Assembly (NCBI GenBank): GCA_003094555.1
Contig: NATW01000115.1
Span: 1 to 64,000 of the forward strand
Direction: 5' to 3'
Source of the DNA: a gamma proteobacterium symbiont of Ctena orbiculata
Lineage (GTDB): Bacteria; Pseudomonadota; Gammaproteobacteria; Chromatiales; Chromatiaceae
DNA length: 64,000 bases
The position numbers were made by a program, and so were the translations under genes. The number at the start of each line of letters is the position of its first letter. Within the stretch, counting starts at the first letter, position 1. Shown here in pieces: positions 40,710 through 50,027 of the stretch. A model generated the notes under the pieces. It searched no databases and was not told the origin of the DNA. It saw nothing but the letters and a program-made list of their open reading frames with translations.

Positions 40710-43223
40710 ATGCCAAACAGAGAGACCCCCGTTGCCAAGCCGATGAAGCAGGCATGCAACCCTTTGGCCCCGCTGCCTCCACTGGGCATGGATGCGGAGG
40801 CCATCGGATTCGATTTTCGCCGCTATTTCGCCCATACCCTGGGTCGGGACGATCACTGTACTTCCAGTCACTATCCCTATAAGGCCCTCGCCTTAGCGGT
40901 CCGGGACCGCTTGATCGAGCGCTGGAAAAACACCCGTTCCACCTACGAGCAAGAGGATTGCAAGCGGACATTCTACCTTTCGCTGGAATTTCTCATGGGG
41001 CGTACCCTGAGCAACGCCATCCTCAATCTTGATGTGAGTGAACAGGTCAGCCAGGCCTTTATCGAGTTGGGTATCAATCTGGATGACATTCGTGAAAGCG
41101 AGCCCGATGCCGGGCTTGGCAACGGTGGCCTGGGACGTCTGGCGGCCTGTTTCCTGGATAGTTGCGCTACCCTTGAACTCCCGGTCAGGGGTTATGGACT
41201 GCGTTATGAATATGGCATGTTCCGTCAGCATATCGCCAACGGTTTTCAGATCGAGGATCCCGACCATTGGTTACGGGACGGCAATCCCTGGGAACTTGAG
41301 CGTCCTGAGTATACCCAACGCATCAAGTTCTGCGGTCACACCGAGCATATCAATGGTTCTGTACGCTGGGTCGATACCCAGGACGTACTGGCTGTGCCCT
41401 ACGATCTACCGGTGCCGGGTTACCGCAACGGTACGGTTAACACTCTGCGTTTGTGGAAGTCGGCGGCGACAGACGAATTCAATCTGGAAGAGTTCAACGC
41501 CGGCAGTTATACCGAGTCGGTTGAGGCGAAGAACAATGCAGAGCACATCACCATGGTGCTCTACCCGAACGACGCCAGCGAAAATGGCAAGGAGTTGAGG
41601 CTACGCCAGCAGTACTTTCTTGCCTCCGCAAGTCTCAAGGATGTGATCAGGGAGTGGACTGAGAACCATAGTAGCTTCCATGACTTCGCTGACAAGAACT
41701 GCTTTCAGCTAAACGATACCCATCCCAGCATCTCAGTGGCGGAACTGATGCGTCAATTGATGGATGAGCATGGACTGAGTTGGGACCAGGCCTGGGAGAT
41801 TACCGGCAAGACCATGGCCTATACCAATCATACGTTACTGCCCGAGGCGCTTGAACGCTGGCCGGTAACACTGTTTGAGTGCCTGTTGCCGAGGCTGTTG
41901 GAGATCATCTACGAGATCAATGCGCGCTTCCTCAGTCAGGTTGCATTGCGATGGCCTGGGGATACAGACCGTTTGCGGCGGATGTCGATTATCGAAGAGG
42001 GTGAATCTCCGATGGTGCGAATGGCCTATCTGGCCATCGTTGGCAGTTTCTCAGTCAATGGGGTTGCAGCCCTGCATACCAAGTTACTGAAACAGGGGCT
42101 GTTCCAGGATTTCAACGACTTCTGGCCTCAGCGCTTCAACAATAAAACCAATGGTGTCACGCCGAGGCGCTGGCTCGCCGCATGCAACCCGGGACTGCGC
42201 AGACTGCTTGATGAGACTGTGGGGAATGGCTGGATATCCGATCTCCCGGCGCTGGAGAAGTTACACGCTTATGCTGAGGACGCCTCATTCCAAGGCAAAT
42301 GGCAGCAGGTCAAGCGGGACAACAAACAGCGCCTGGCGGACTTGGTCAAGGTTGATTGCAATGTGGGGTTCGACACCGATGCCATGTTCGATGTGCAGGT
42401 GAAACGGATCCATGAGTATAAACGTCAATTGTTGAATATCCTCCATGTCATCCACCTCTACAATCGCATCAAGGCCGGAGACACAAAGAACTGGACCAAG
42501 CGATGTGTGCTGATTGGTGGCAAGGCAGCACCTGGCTATCAAATGGCCAAGCTCATTATCAAACTGGTTAACAGTGTTGCCAGGGTGGTGAACAATGATA
42601 TCCAAGTGGGAGATCTGCTGAAGGTCGCTTTTATACCCAACTACCGGGTATCGGCGATGGAGGTGATTGCCCCGGGAACCGACTTGTCGGAACAGGTCTC
42701 CACCGCGGGCAAGGAGGCATCCGGCACCGGGAATATGAAATTCATGATGAACGGTGCGGTCACCATCGGTACCCTGGATGGCGCCAATATAGAGATCCTG
42801 GAGGAGGTCGGTGAATCCAACTTCTTTCTGTTCGGTCTTGCCAGCAAAGAGGTGGAGGAGTTGCGCCACCACTATATGCCCAACCGGATTATCGATCAGG
42901 ACAAGGATCTAAAACGGGTCATGCAGCTGCTGGAGAGTGGTTACTTCAACCAGTTCGAACCCGGTATTTTCGATCCCGTTATCGAGTCGATCCGCAATCC
43001 ATACGACGCCTGGATGACGGCCGCCGATTTCCGGAGTTACATCGACGCCCAGGAACAGGCGGCAAAGGCCTATCAGGATCAGAAGCGGTGGGCCCGCATG
43101 AGCATCCTGAACAGTGCCAAGTGCGGTCGCTTCTCCACAGACCGCACAATTCAGGAGTACAACCGGGATATCTGGCGCCTGAAACAGATATCGATTCAGC
43201 CGGTTATCGAAGCTGTAAAGTGA
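40710..43223 (+). CDS. glgP: Glycogen/maltodextrin phosphorylase
   Basis: PLP-dependent alpha-glucan phosphorylase of 837 residues that releases glucose 1-phosphate. The start at 40710 has GGAGAG upstream. Family segments are [18 protein letters not shown] near 130-150, [24 protein letters not shown] and the PLP lysine segment [14 protein letters not shown]. It begins 63 bases after gltD and may share that transcript. Which glucan it prefers cannot be told. The ycgL gene begins inside its stop codon. Confidence 0.95.
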   Translation: MPNRETPVAKPMKQACNPLAPLPPLGMDAEAIGFDFRRYFAHTLGRDDHCTSSHYPYKALALAVRDRLIERWKNTRSTYEQEDCKRTFYLSLEFLMGRTLSNAILNLDVSEQVSQAFIELGINLDDIRESEPDAGLGNGGLGRLAACFLDSCATLELPVRGYGLRYEYGMFRQHIANGFQIEDPDHWLRDGNPWELERPEYTQRIKFCGHTEHINGSVRWVDTQDVLAVPYDLPVPGYRNGTVNTLRLWKSAATDEFNLEEFNAGSYTESVEAKNNAEHITMVLYPNDASENGKELRLRQQYFLASASLKDVIREWTENHSSFHDFADKNCFQLNDTHPSISVAELMRQLMDEHGLSWDQAWEITGKTMAYTNHTLLPEALERWPVTLFECLLPRLLEIIYEINARFLSQVALRWPGDTDRLRRMSIIEEGESPMVRMAYLAIVGSFSVNGVAALHTKLLKQGLFQDFNDFWPQRFNNKTNGVTPRRWLAACNPGLRRLLDETVGNGWISDLPALEKLHAYAEDASFQGKWQQVKRDNKQRLADLVKVDCNVGFDTDAMFDVQVKRIHEYKRQLLNILHVIHLYNRIKAGDTKNWTKRCVLIGGKAAPGYQMAKLIIKLVNSVARVVNNDIQVGDLLKVAFIPNYRVSAMEVIAPGTDLSEQVSTAGKEASGTGNMKFMMNGAVTIGTLDGANIEILEEVGESNFFLFGLASKEVEELRHHYMPNRIIDQDKDLKRVMQLLESGYFNQFEPGIFDPVIESIRNPYDAWMTAADFRSYIDAQEQAAKAYQDQKRWARMSILNSAKCGRFSTDRTIQEYNRDIWRLKQISIQPVIEAVK

Positions 43224-43492
43224 GCGTGTCGGAGTTGCCCTGCTGGATCTACCGCAGTCCACGCAAGGATGAGATGTACCTCTACACAGCTAAGGAAGAT
43301 GACTTTTCCAGTGTGCCGGAAACGTTACTGAAGCGCTTCGGCACACCGATACAGGTCATGGGGATAGCCTTGAGTGAGCAGCGAAAACTCGCCCGTGAGG
43401 ATGTTGTCGTGGTGATTGAAAATCTACGTTCCCAAGGCTTCCATCTTCAGATGCCACCGAAAATGGATGTGGATCTCTATCGCGGCGATTGA
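43220..43492 (+). CDS. ycgL: YcgL domain protein
   Basis: A 90-residue protein matching the YcgL family ([15 protein letters not shown] at residues 6-20 and [10 protein letters not shown] near 73-82). The GTG start at 43220 overlaps the TGA of the phosphorylase (GTGA), so translation is coupled; GTG 43226 is a second choice. YcgL proteins usually stand next to rnd in other gammaproteobacteria. The function is unknown. Confidence 0.8.
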   Translation: MSVSELPCWIYRSPRKDEMYLYTAKEDDFSSVPETLLKRFGTPIQVMGIALSEQRKLAREDVVVVIENLRSQGFHLQMPPKMDVDLYRGD

Positions 43493-43606
43493 ATCCAAGC
43501 CACTTGCTGTAGATCAATAGGGATTTGATAATGCTGGCGCTATAGTCTAGGTTGCGCTGAAGCATCGCCATTAGTGGCTATCCGAATCGACAGGGGGTTG
43601 TGAAGG

Positions 43607-44335
43607 ATGAAGATAGAGGATGTGATCGACGACATGCAAAACGCCGCTGGAGTAGGGCGGCTCTTCGATACCTATTCCCGGGCGGTAGAATCATACGGTT
43701 ATGATCGAGTGCTGCTGGCACTGTTATCGGATCACCCGAGACTTCATCAATCAGCCCAGCATGGGGTACTAAGCAGCTATCCTGAAGATTGGGTTGAGTA
43801 CTACCTGTCACAGGGTTATGACGAGGATGACCCGGTAAGAATGGAGGTCAAGAGAGGGCTCTATCCCTTCAGTTGGAAGCAACTGCTGGCCAGGCAGGTG
43901 TTGAGCAAGCGGCAACAGGTGCTATTTGAAGAGGCCGCCGATGCCCATCTCCATGATGGCTTGGGTATACCCCTGCATGGGCCTGGTGGTACTACCGCCG
44001 GGATTGGCGTTGCCAGCTCTTGCAAAGGAGTCCCCCTTGATACCCAGGCCCTTTGGGCTATCCACAACCTTTCCATCCAGTTTTATGCCTGTTATTGGCG
44101 CCTTAACGAAAAACCTTCAAGTCGGACACGCCGTATCAAGCTGACGCCCAGAGAGGCGGAGATTCTAAGATGGCTGGCATCCGGACTGACCAAGTCGGAA
44201 GTGGCCGACAGGCTGATAATCTCCTACCACACAGTCGATTTTCATACCCGCAGTATTTTGCAGAAATTCAAAACCGGAAGTATTACCGCAGCGGTCTATT
44301 TTGCCACCGCCCAGGGATACATCGCATTGGATTAA
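43607..44335 (+). CDS. LuxR-type autoinducer-binding regulator (solo)
   Basis: Transcription factor of 242 residues with an N-terminal acyl-homoserine-lactone-binding domain and a C-terminal GerE/LuxR HTH (LTPREAEILRWLASG, then KSEVADRL.ISYHTV). The ligand-contact set Trp62, Tyr66, Asp75, Pro76, Trp90 and Gly118 has spacings 4, 9, 1, 14 and 28 from Trp90, the same as Trp57, Tyr61, Asp70, Pro71, Trp85 and Gly113 of TraR. No luxI synthase gene lies in this window, so it is a solo at this distance. A clear lux box was not found beside it. Confidence 0.9.
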   Translation: MKIEDVIDDMQNAAGVGRLFDTYSRAVESYGYDRVLLALLSDHPRLHQSAQHGVLSSYPEDWVEYYLSQGYDEDDPVRMEVKRGLYPFSWKQLLARQVLSKRQQVLFEEAADAHLHDGLGIPLHGPGGTTAGIGVASSCKGVPLDTQALWAIHNLSIQFYACYWRLNEKPSSRTRRIKLTPREAEILRWLASGLTKSEVADRLIISYHTVDFHTRSILQKFKTGSITAAVYFATAQGYIALD

Positions 44336-44434
44336 GTTCACGTTAACGGTGAGGGCTACGTATATACGTAGGTTACGAATCCTTATTTGCAAAATATTAT
44401 TCAAACTTGGATTTAATTGAATAGGGGTAGGGAG

Positions 44435-45346
44435 ATGAGACAGGAGAATTATACAGCACGCGGACTTGGAGTAGTGGCCCTGTTATTGATCAACGGTTGC
44501 GGCGGGGGATCGGGCGGCTCATCGGAGGAGGAGGTCTTGACCGGACGGTTTCTCGATAGCGCCTGTGCTGGTTTGACCTACTACACCCAATCGAGAAGCG
44601 GTGTTACCAATGCCAATGGTGAGTTTAGCTACCTGGCGGGTGAGACGGTGGTATTCGGCCTCGGCGACCTGGAGTTTCCCGCGGTTACTGCCGCTCACAT
44701 TCTGACCCCGTTGGAACTTGCAGGCGTGGAAGATATCAACGACACGGGCGTGGTCAACATGGCGAGGCTTCTGCAATCCTTGGACCGGGACTGTGATCCG
44801 GACAACGGTATTACCATCAGTGGTGAAGCACTGCTTGCGGCGACCGGAATGGAGATCGATTTTGAAGATCCAGACTTTGATTCAAAGGTTGCAAACCTGG
44901 TTGCCAATGGGGGTCAGCAAAATTCAACCTGTACAACCCTCATCGATGCGGATCAGGCTGTTGCGCATCTGCAAAGTACGTTGAATGCCCTGAACGACCA
45001 GACCGAACCGCCGATAGGAGACGGTTTGGCGGGCAAGGTCGGGCTCTGGGAAGGCGAGGGACAACAGCCCGGGATTTCATGGACCATAAGCATCGATCTC
45101 CAGCTCGATCAGCAGCTTATTGAGTATCCGTCATTAAACTGTGGCGGATATCTCACTCTGATGGAGGAGAGTGACGCACAATTACAGTTCAGGGAGACGA
45201 TAACTTTCGGCACCAATGTCTGTTGTGACCAGGGCATAGTTGAGTTGACAGACCAATCAGAAAACGAGTTGGTCTACAGGTGGTTTACCGATGAGCTTAG
45301 CGATCCATGTGATATTGCGGTCGGAAGCCTGACAAAGGTCGAATGA
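44435..45346 (+). CDS. Lipoprotein with domain of unknown function
   Basis: Predicted lipoprotein of 303 residues. The lipobox LLINGC puts the lipid-bearing Cys at 22. A Gly/Ser-rich stretch is followed by GRFLDSACAGLTYYT, SGVTNANGEFSYLAGETV and FGLGDLEF, a module seen repeatedly in secreted proteins of Shewanella and similar bacteria, probably beta-sandwich. The C-terminal half (from about residue 200) holds paired cysteines and a beta-rich segment of unknown kind. AGGGG precedes the ATG. No enzyme motif is seen. Confidence 0.75.
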   Translation: MRQENYTARGLGVVALLLINGCGGGSGGSSEEEVLTGRFLDSACAGLTYYTQSRSGVTNANGEFSYLAGETVVFGLGDLEFPAVTAAHILTPLELAGVEDINDTGVVNMARLLQSLDRDCDPDNGITISGEALLAATGMEIDFEDPDFDSKVANLVANGGQQNSTCTTLIDADQAVAHLQSTLNALNDQTEPPIGDGLAGKVGLWEGEGQQPGISWTISIDLQLDQQLIEYPSLNCGGYLTLMEESDAQLQFRETITFGTNVCCDQGIVELTDQSENELVYRWFTDELSDPCDIAVGSLTKVE

Positions 45347-45351
45347 CCTCT

Positions 45352-45395
45352 CCCATTGCAGGAACCTCTGGTTAATTCAGAGGCTCCAGCATGGG
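45352..45395 (+). terminator. Imperfect hairpin after the lipoprotein gene
   Basis: CCCAT with AGGAACCTCTG pairs with CAGAGGCTCC and ATGGG through imperfect stems around a loop of about seven bases. No T tract follows. It lies a few bases after the lipoprotein stop, so it may end or stabilise the transcript. Confidence 0.4.
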
Positions 45396-45514
45396 AATGC
45401 ATATCTCAGTCAAAGCTGTATTTATGGTTATCGGTTTCGATCTTGCCATGTCCCGTCTCCAAGCCTGATAAATTGAATAGGCTGCTTTAGAAAATTGAGG
45501 GAGGAGTACCTGTA

Positions 45515-46507
45515 ATGAGGGACATCACAGCTGTAGTTGCAATAACACTCTTACTATCGATCGCTACACCACTCTATGCACTCACTGAAAGTGAGTACAA
45601 GAGCCAAACCGATGCTATCCCATCTGATGAAATGATTGTTTACGACTCGATCGCTAAGCAGCGTCATATCACCGTGTTTACTGACATCGATTGTGGGTAT
45701 TGTAGAAAGCTGCACGCGGAAGTGCCGGCATTGAATGCCTCTGGCGTGGATGTGCGCTATGTGGCATTTCCCCGTGCCGGAATAGGCTCGGACAGCTATA
45801 AAAAATATGTCTCGGTCTACTGCGCGGACGATCCGAAAAGCGCATTGACAGATGCTAAGATGGGGATGGTGTTAAAGCCGGCAGACTGCTCCAATCCGGT
45901 TAAGAAAAACTTCGATTTAGGTAAGCAGTTGGAGGTTAAGGGCACACCCATGATAGTGGTGGATGACGGCTCGGTCATCAGTGGTTATATGAAGGCGCGC
46001 AAACTGCTGCGTCGTATGAAGCTTGCCTATGTCAAACCGCCCAAAGAAAGCGAGATGTTTCCTAAGGTTGCAGCAAGCCGCATTACGCCGCAGCAGTATT
46101 TAGTCATTAACAAGACTCATCTCTACACCCGCCCGGACATCCGCATGCAATCCATGGGTACAATGGATCCCGATGTCGTGCAGAAGTTCAGCCTGGAAGT
46201 TGAGGTGGAGGGTGAACGCTGGTTGGGCTTCAAGCAGAAAGGAACACAATATTACACACAGGCAAATAACCTGAAGCTGATCCCGGCTGTAAAAACCACA
46301 AAGATAAAATCTTCAAAATATTTGGCGGTCAGAACAACAGCGATCTATATTTCGCCTGATAAATCGGCTAAAAAGATGGCCGATATGCCAGCTCAGAGTT
46401 ATTACAATTTTAATTTTGAAGTTACAAATGAGAATGGGCGTTGGTTGGGTTTCAGGCAGAACGGGATGAAATTTTATGTCCCTGCTGCTGATCTGGAAGA
46501 GATATAA
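45515..46507 (+). CDS. DsbC/DsbG-like thiol oxidoreductase with C-terminal tandem repeat
   Basis: Exported protein of 330 residues. Signal peptide residues 1-22, then a thioredoxin fold with CGYC (C60-C63) and cis-Pro145 (GTPM), as in DsbC disulfide isomerase. The N-terminal dimerisation domain of DsbC is almost absent (only about 30 residues). After the catalytic part two repeats of about 60 residues follow: YLVINKTHLYTRP with WLGFKQKGTQYYTQ, and YLAVRTTAIYISP with WLGFRQNGMKFYVP. They look like SH3-like domains. GGAGG precedes the ATG. It stands alone. Confidence 0.85.
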   Translation: MRDITAVVAITLLLSIATPLYALTESEYKSQTDAIPSDEMIVYDSIAKQRHITVFTDIDCGYCRKLHAEVPALNASGVDVRYVAFPRAGIGSDSYKKYVSVYCADDPKSALTDAKMGMVLKPADCSNPVKKNFDLGKQLEVKGTPMIVVDDGSVISGYMKARKLLRRMKLAYVKPPKESEMFPKVAASRITPQQYLVINKTHLYTRPDIRMQSMGTMDPDVVQKFSLEVEVEGERWLGFKQKGTQYYTQANNLKLIPAVKTTKIKSSKYLAVRTTAIYISPDKSAKKMADMPAQSYYNFNFEVTNENGRWLGFRQNGMKFYVPAADLEEI

Positions 46508-46674
46508 CCGGTTAAGAGCGTTATATTCTGCGCATCCTGGCTAATCATGCTGCAAAGTATGCTTCCGATAACCCATTCTATGACCGTTTATGAGTGTATA
46601 TAGGCTTCAACAAGAGACTGATGGTGTAATATACGCTATAGGAATACTCGTTTTTAAATTATTTCCAGGAGGAA

Positions 46675-46722
46675 ATGGTCGTCGTTAGCTGTGATGTGAA
46701 GAATATTGAGGAAAAGAAGTGA
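46675..46722 (+). CDS. 15-codon leader ORF upstream of the KASIII gene
   Basis: ATG at 46675 lies behind a near-perfect AGGAGG (six bases upstream, spacing 3). It reads MVVVSCDVKNIEEKK and stops with TGA at 46720-46722, which overlaps the GTG start of the synthase (GTGA). A leader of this kind would couple translation of the next gene. It could also mean that the synthase starts elsewhere; nothing in frame supports that. Confidence 0.45.
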   Translation: MVVVSCDVKNIEEKK

Positions 46723-47840
46723 CTGATATCCTAATAAGCGGTAGTGGACTCTACACTCCGCCGCATAGCATAAGTAATGAAGAGTTAGTGCAGACATTCA
46801 ACCAGTATGTGGATCTTTACAACTCCCAGCATAGCGATGAAATAGCCTCCGGAACACTGCCTGCGTTGGAGCATTCAAGCAGCGAGTTCATCGTCAAGGC
46901 CTCCGGTATCAAGAGCCGCTTTGTTGTTGATAAAGAGGGTATTCTCGATCCACAGCGGATGCGTCCGAATATCCCTGAGAGGGCGGATGAGGAGCTCAGC
47001 CTGCTCGGCGAGATCGGTGTGGCGGCGGCGGAACAGGCCCTTGAACGCGCCCGTCGCGAGGCAGAAGAGATCGATCTTGTGATCGTGGCCTGTTCCAATC
47101 TGCAGCGCGCCTACCCGGCGATCGCCATCGAGATCCAGCAGCACCTGGGATGCTCTGGCTATGGTTACGATATGAACGTGGCCTGCTCCTCGGCCACCTT
47201 CGGCATCGGGGCCGCCGCGGATGCGATACGCTCGGGCAACGCCCGTTGCGCCCTGGTGATCAATCCCGAGATCACCTCGGCCCATCTCAATTTTCGCGAC
47301 CGGGACAGCCACTTCATCTTTGGCGATGTGGCCACCGCGGTGGTGGTCGAGGCCGAAGCGGGCAGCCGTTCGGACATCGCCTTTCGTATACTGGGCACAA
47401 AATTCAAAACCGAGTTCTCCAACAACATTCGTAATAATTTTGGTTTTTTGAACAACTGCCATGCGGAGACCCGGGACAGCAACGACAAGCTATTCAGACA
47501 GAATGGCCGCAAGGTATTCAAGGAGTTGCTGCCTCTGGTGAGCAGTGTGATCCACGAACATCTGCAGCAGATGCAACTGGAGGCGTCGGATATAAAGCGC
47601 TACTGGCTGCACCAAGCCAACCTGACGATGAATCTTTTCGCGGCAAAGAAACTACTCGGCCGTGAACCTGATGAGCGGGAGCTGCCTATCGTTCTTGACC
47701 GTTATGCCAACACCAGCTCAGCGGGATCGGTGATTGCGTTTCATCTCTACAGCGATGATTTACAACCTGGCGACAAGGGGTTGATGAGCTCTTTCGGTGC
47801 CGGTTACTCGGTGGGTAGTGTGATACTCGAGAGATGTTGA
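46719..47840 (+). CDS. Beta-ketoacyl-ACP synthase III family (KASIII-like)
   Basis: Thiolase-fold condensing enzyme of 373 residues, GTG start with GAGGAAAAG upstream. The catalytic triad is Cys156 in NVACSSATFG, His in HQANLT near residue 302 and Asn in ANTSSAGS near 331. The longer N-terminus with a Y-N-S-Q insertion and the FGDVATAVVVE segment differ from housekeeping FabH and suit the FabH-like group that includes the Pseudomonas beta-ketodecanoyl-ACP synthase. The acyl substrate is unknown. No acyl carrier or transferase gene is adjacent. Confidence 0.85.
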   Translation: MTDILISGSGLYTPPHSISNEELVQTFNQYVDLYNSQHSDEIASGTLPALEHSSSEFIVKASGIKSRFVVDKEGILDPQRMRPNIPERADEELSLLGEIGVAAAEQALERARREAEEIDLVIVACSNLQRAYPAIAIEIQQHLGCSGYGYDMNVACSSATFGIGAAADAIRSGNARCALVINPEITSAHLNFRDRDSHFIFGDVATAVVVEAEAGSRSDIAFRILGTKFKTEFSNNIRNNFGFLNNCHAETRDSNDKLFRQNGRKVFKELLPLVSSVIHEHLQQMQLEASDIKRYWLHQANLTMNLFAAKKLLGREPDERELPIVLDRYANTSSAGSVIAFHLYSDDLQPGDKGLMSSFGAGYSVGSVILERC

Positions 47841-47880
47841 GCGAATCCGGGAAGGATATCTGTTAAAAACAGGGCGTTCA

Positions 47881-49353
47881 TCAGAGGATGGGCTCAAGGG
47901 GTAGCAAGCCCCAGAGATTCACTTTCAACTTTTTACTCAAGCCCACTTCCTGGTGCTGATCAGAGACACTTGCCTGCCAGCTGTTTTCCGGCGCCATATC
48001 CTGATGAATCGCCTGGGCCACCTGTTGTGCAATCCTCTCATCACGTATCACCAACCCGACTTCCGTGTTGAGGTTCGCGGACCTGGGATCGAAATTGAAC
48101 GTACCGATGTAGGTAACTTGGTCATCGATAACCAATGACTTGGCATGCAGGGCGAATATCGGTACCTCCTTCCCCAACGATTCATGACGATCGATGAGAT
48201 GGCGATAGATGCCTGGCCTGGGTTTGAATTCAAAGATCTTGATGCCGAGATCCAGGAGTCGCTGTTTCTGTTTCTCATAGCCCGAATAGGCCTGCAGATT
48301 ATCGGTGGATGCGAGGGAGTTGGTAACTATGGCGATATCGATGCCTTTTGCCACTAATGCGGAAAAAAATTCAAACCCCCCCTCCGGCATGATCAGGTAG
48401 GGACTTTCAATAAGAATCTGATGTTGCGCCTCCAATAACAGATTAATCAATGAAGTGGTGGTTTGTCCGCCGCCATCAAGCCCATCGGTACTGCTGTTCT
48501 TGCCGGGGATATCACGAAGATATTCCACGCTGGTCCAGCGCATCATGGTAATAATATTGTCGAAACGCCTGCCCATGTCAGTGATGGCGTCACGCACTTC
48601 AGGGGCAAAATTCTCTGGATTTTGGGCATATTGATGGAGCCAGTCGGTGAAGCGGTGGACTTGGTCTTGGGTCAGCCTTTGCTTCTCATCCGCCAACAGG
48701 TTGTCGAGGGGAACCGAGAGCGGGCTTTGCCAAAAGGCATCGAAGCTCTGTTGTATCTCTGGTAACACGGCACCGGCTACCATCACATCCCGGTCGCGAA
48801 AGTTATAGGCATGATCATAGTCGTAATACTCATCCGCCATATTGCGCCCGCCGGTGATGGCGAGGGTTTGGTCATAGATCACCACCTTGTCATGCATGCG
48901 TTGATTTGAACCGCGAAAGTCGGTGATCAGGTGCCAGAGCTGGGAGAGAAACCCCCGACCTACGGAGTGAAGCGGATTGTAGATCTTGATCTGGATATTG
49001 GGATGGGCATTCAGCGAAAGTAAGGTCTCCGGTTCGGCGTCGATCAACAGGTCATCCACGATCACCCGTACCCTGACACCCCGTTCGGCGGCACTGAGCA
49101 GGCTTTCGCTGGCCAAGGTGCCGATATTGTCGGTACTCCAGATAAAATACTGCACATCAATGGCTTGCGCTGCTGTTTGGGTCAACCAGGCCCGTGTCAA
49201 AAGTGACTCTTCCCCTTTCTCCAGGACATAGACTGCGCTTTTTCCGGGGTGCTCACGGCCCGATTCAGCCAATCTATCCATCGTCCCTGCATTGATGTAA
49301 GAGGCGTGCAACAGCAGCAATAACAGGGTATGTAATAGTGCGCTGTGTTTCAT
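47881..49353 (-). CDS. Cardiolipin synthase-like phospholipase D protein (ClsC type)
   Basis: Two-HKD phosphatidyltransferase of 490 residues. The first catalytic motif is H-x-K-x4-D in NQRMHDKVVIYD near residue 168 and the second in LHAKSLVID near 406, each followed by the GG/GTFN segment of the family. An N-terminal signal peptide or anchor (residues 1-22) points to export. ClsC makes cardiolipin from phosphatidylglycerol and phosphatidylethanolamine. ClsC usually partners with YmdB; none is here. Converges on the KASIII gene. Confidence 0.88.
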   Translation of the reverse strand: MKHSALLHTLLLLLLHASYINAGTMDRLAESGREHPGKSAVYVLEKGEESLLTRAWLTQTAAQAIDVQYFIWSTDNIGTLASESLLSAAERGVRVRVIVDDLLIDAEPETLLSLNAHPNIQIKIYNPLHSVGRGFLSQLWHLITDFRGSNQRMHDKVVIYDQTLAITGGRNMADEYYDYDHAYNFRDRDVMVAGAVLPEIQQSFDAFWQSPLSVPLDNLLADEKQRLTQDQVHRFTDWLHQYAQNPENFAPEVRDAITDMGRRFDNIITMMRWTSVEYLRDIPGKNSSTDGLDGGGQTTTSLINLLLEAQHQILIESPYLIMPEGGFEFFSALVAKGIDIAIVTNSLASTDNLQAYSGYEKQKQRLLDLGIKIFEFKPRPGIYRHLIDRHESLGKEVPIFALHAKSLVIDDQVTYIGTFNFDPRSANLNTEVGLVIRDERIAQQVAQAIHQDMAPENSWQASVSDQHQEVGLSKKLKVNLWGLLPLEPIL

Positions 49354-49465
49354 GTGTAATTTATGTGTGATGTATAGGGTCGTCCCTGCTGCAAAAGCCG
49401 TATCGAATCAGCCTTGTAACCAGATCATTAGCAAAGTAGATGAGAGTCCATGGGGCGTCGCGTGT

Positions 49466-49669
49466 TTAGTAATGAGGTGGGGGCGGTTCCGTTTCACCGG
49501 ACTGCAGCGGAGACGGCTCCAATGCCTGCAGTTTCTGACGCAGGGCATCCACGCTCCTGCTCAGTGAGTCGATCGTTTGTTGCTGTTCCACCAGGGTCTC
49601 GCTGAGGGTATGTATGGCCTCTTCCTGAAAAGCCAAGCGGCTCTCAAGATCGATAATACGGTCGTACAT
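49466..49669 (-). CDS. slyX: SlyX family protein
   Basis: A 67-residue coiled-coil protein (DRIIDLESRLAFQEEAIHTLSETL then QQTIDSLSRSVDALRQKL) with the conserved C-terminal PPPPHY tail of SlyX. The role is unknown. It lies 18 bases after the ArsR-type gene and probably shares its transcript. Confidence 0.9.
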   Translation of the reverse strand: MYDRIIDLESRLAFQEEAIHTLSETLVEQQQTIDSLSRSVDALRQKLQALEPSPLQSGETEPPPPHY

Positions 49670-49687
49670 CGTTGTCAGTATCTTTGC

Positions 49688-50023
49688 CTATCTTGGATAA
49701 CGGTCATCGAGATTGGCGGGGCAGAGTACATTCCGCATGATGCCGATCAGATCCAGCAGTTGGTGGTTGCGGATCCGGTAGTAGATGCGGTTTGCCTCTT
49801 TGCGTGATACCACGATGTTTTTATTTCGCAGCTGCTCGAGGTGTTGTGAGATATTGCTCTGGGAGGTACCGGTTCGTTCTACGATTTCGCCAACTGAGAG
49901 TTCACTCTCCCCCAGTGAGCAGAGAATCTTCCAACGCAACGGATGGGCCATGGCCTTGAGGGCATTGGCGGTGAGCGAGGTATCTTCTTCTTCAGTCAGG
50001 CGCGGATCGATTGGCTCGTTCAT
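49688..50023 (-). CDS. ArsR-family regulator with SqrR/BigR-like cysteine pair
   Basis: Winged-helix repressor of 111 residues, start chosen by AAGGAGC nine bases upstream. Recognition region: SVGEIVERTGTSQSNISQHLEQLR. The metal-binding ELCVCDL box of ArsR/SmtB is absent. Cys35 (in ILCSL) and Cys101 (in NVLCP) are 66 residues apart, exactly the spacing of Cys41 and Cys107 in SqrR and of the matching pair in BigR, which form a polysulfide bridge on reaction with persulfide. Persulfide sensing is thus inferred. The gene begins four bases after the response regulator stop. Confidence 0.82.
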   Translation of the reverse strand: MNEPIDPRLTEEEDTSLTANALKAMAHPLRWKILCSLGESELSVGEIVERTGTSQSNISQHLEQLRNKNIVVSRKEANRIYYRIRNHQLLDLIGIMRNVLCPANLDDRYPR

Positions 50024-50027
50024 TGTT

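Noticed and set aside
44317-44434. A lux box for the LuxR-type gene
   Set aside because: No convincing 18-20 base palindrome of lux type was found up- or downstream.
47150-47434. High-GC alternative reading frames inside the KASIII gene
   Set aside because: They lie wholly inside a gene with an intact catalytic triad and have no ribosome binding sites.
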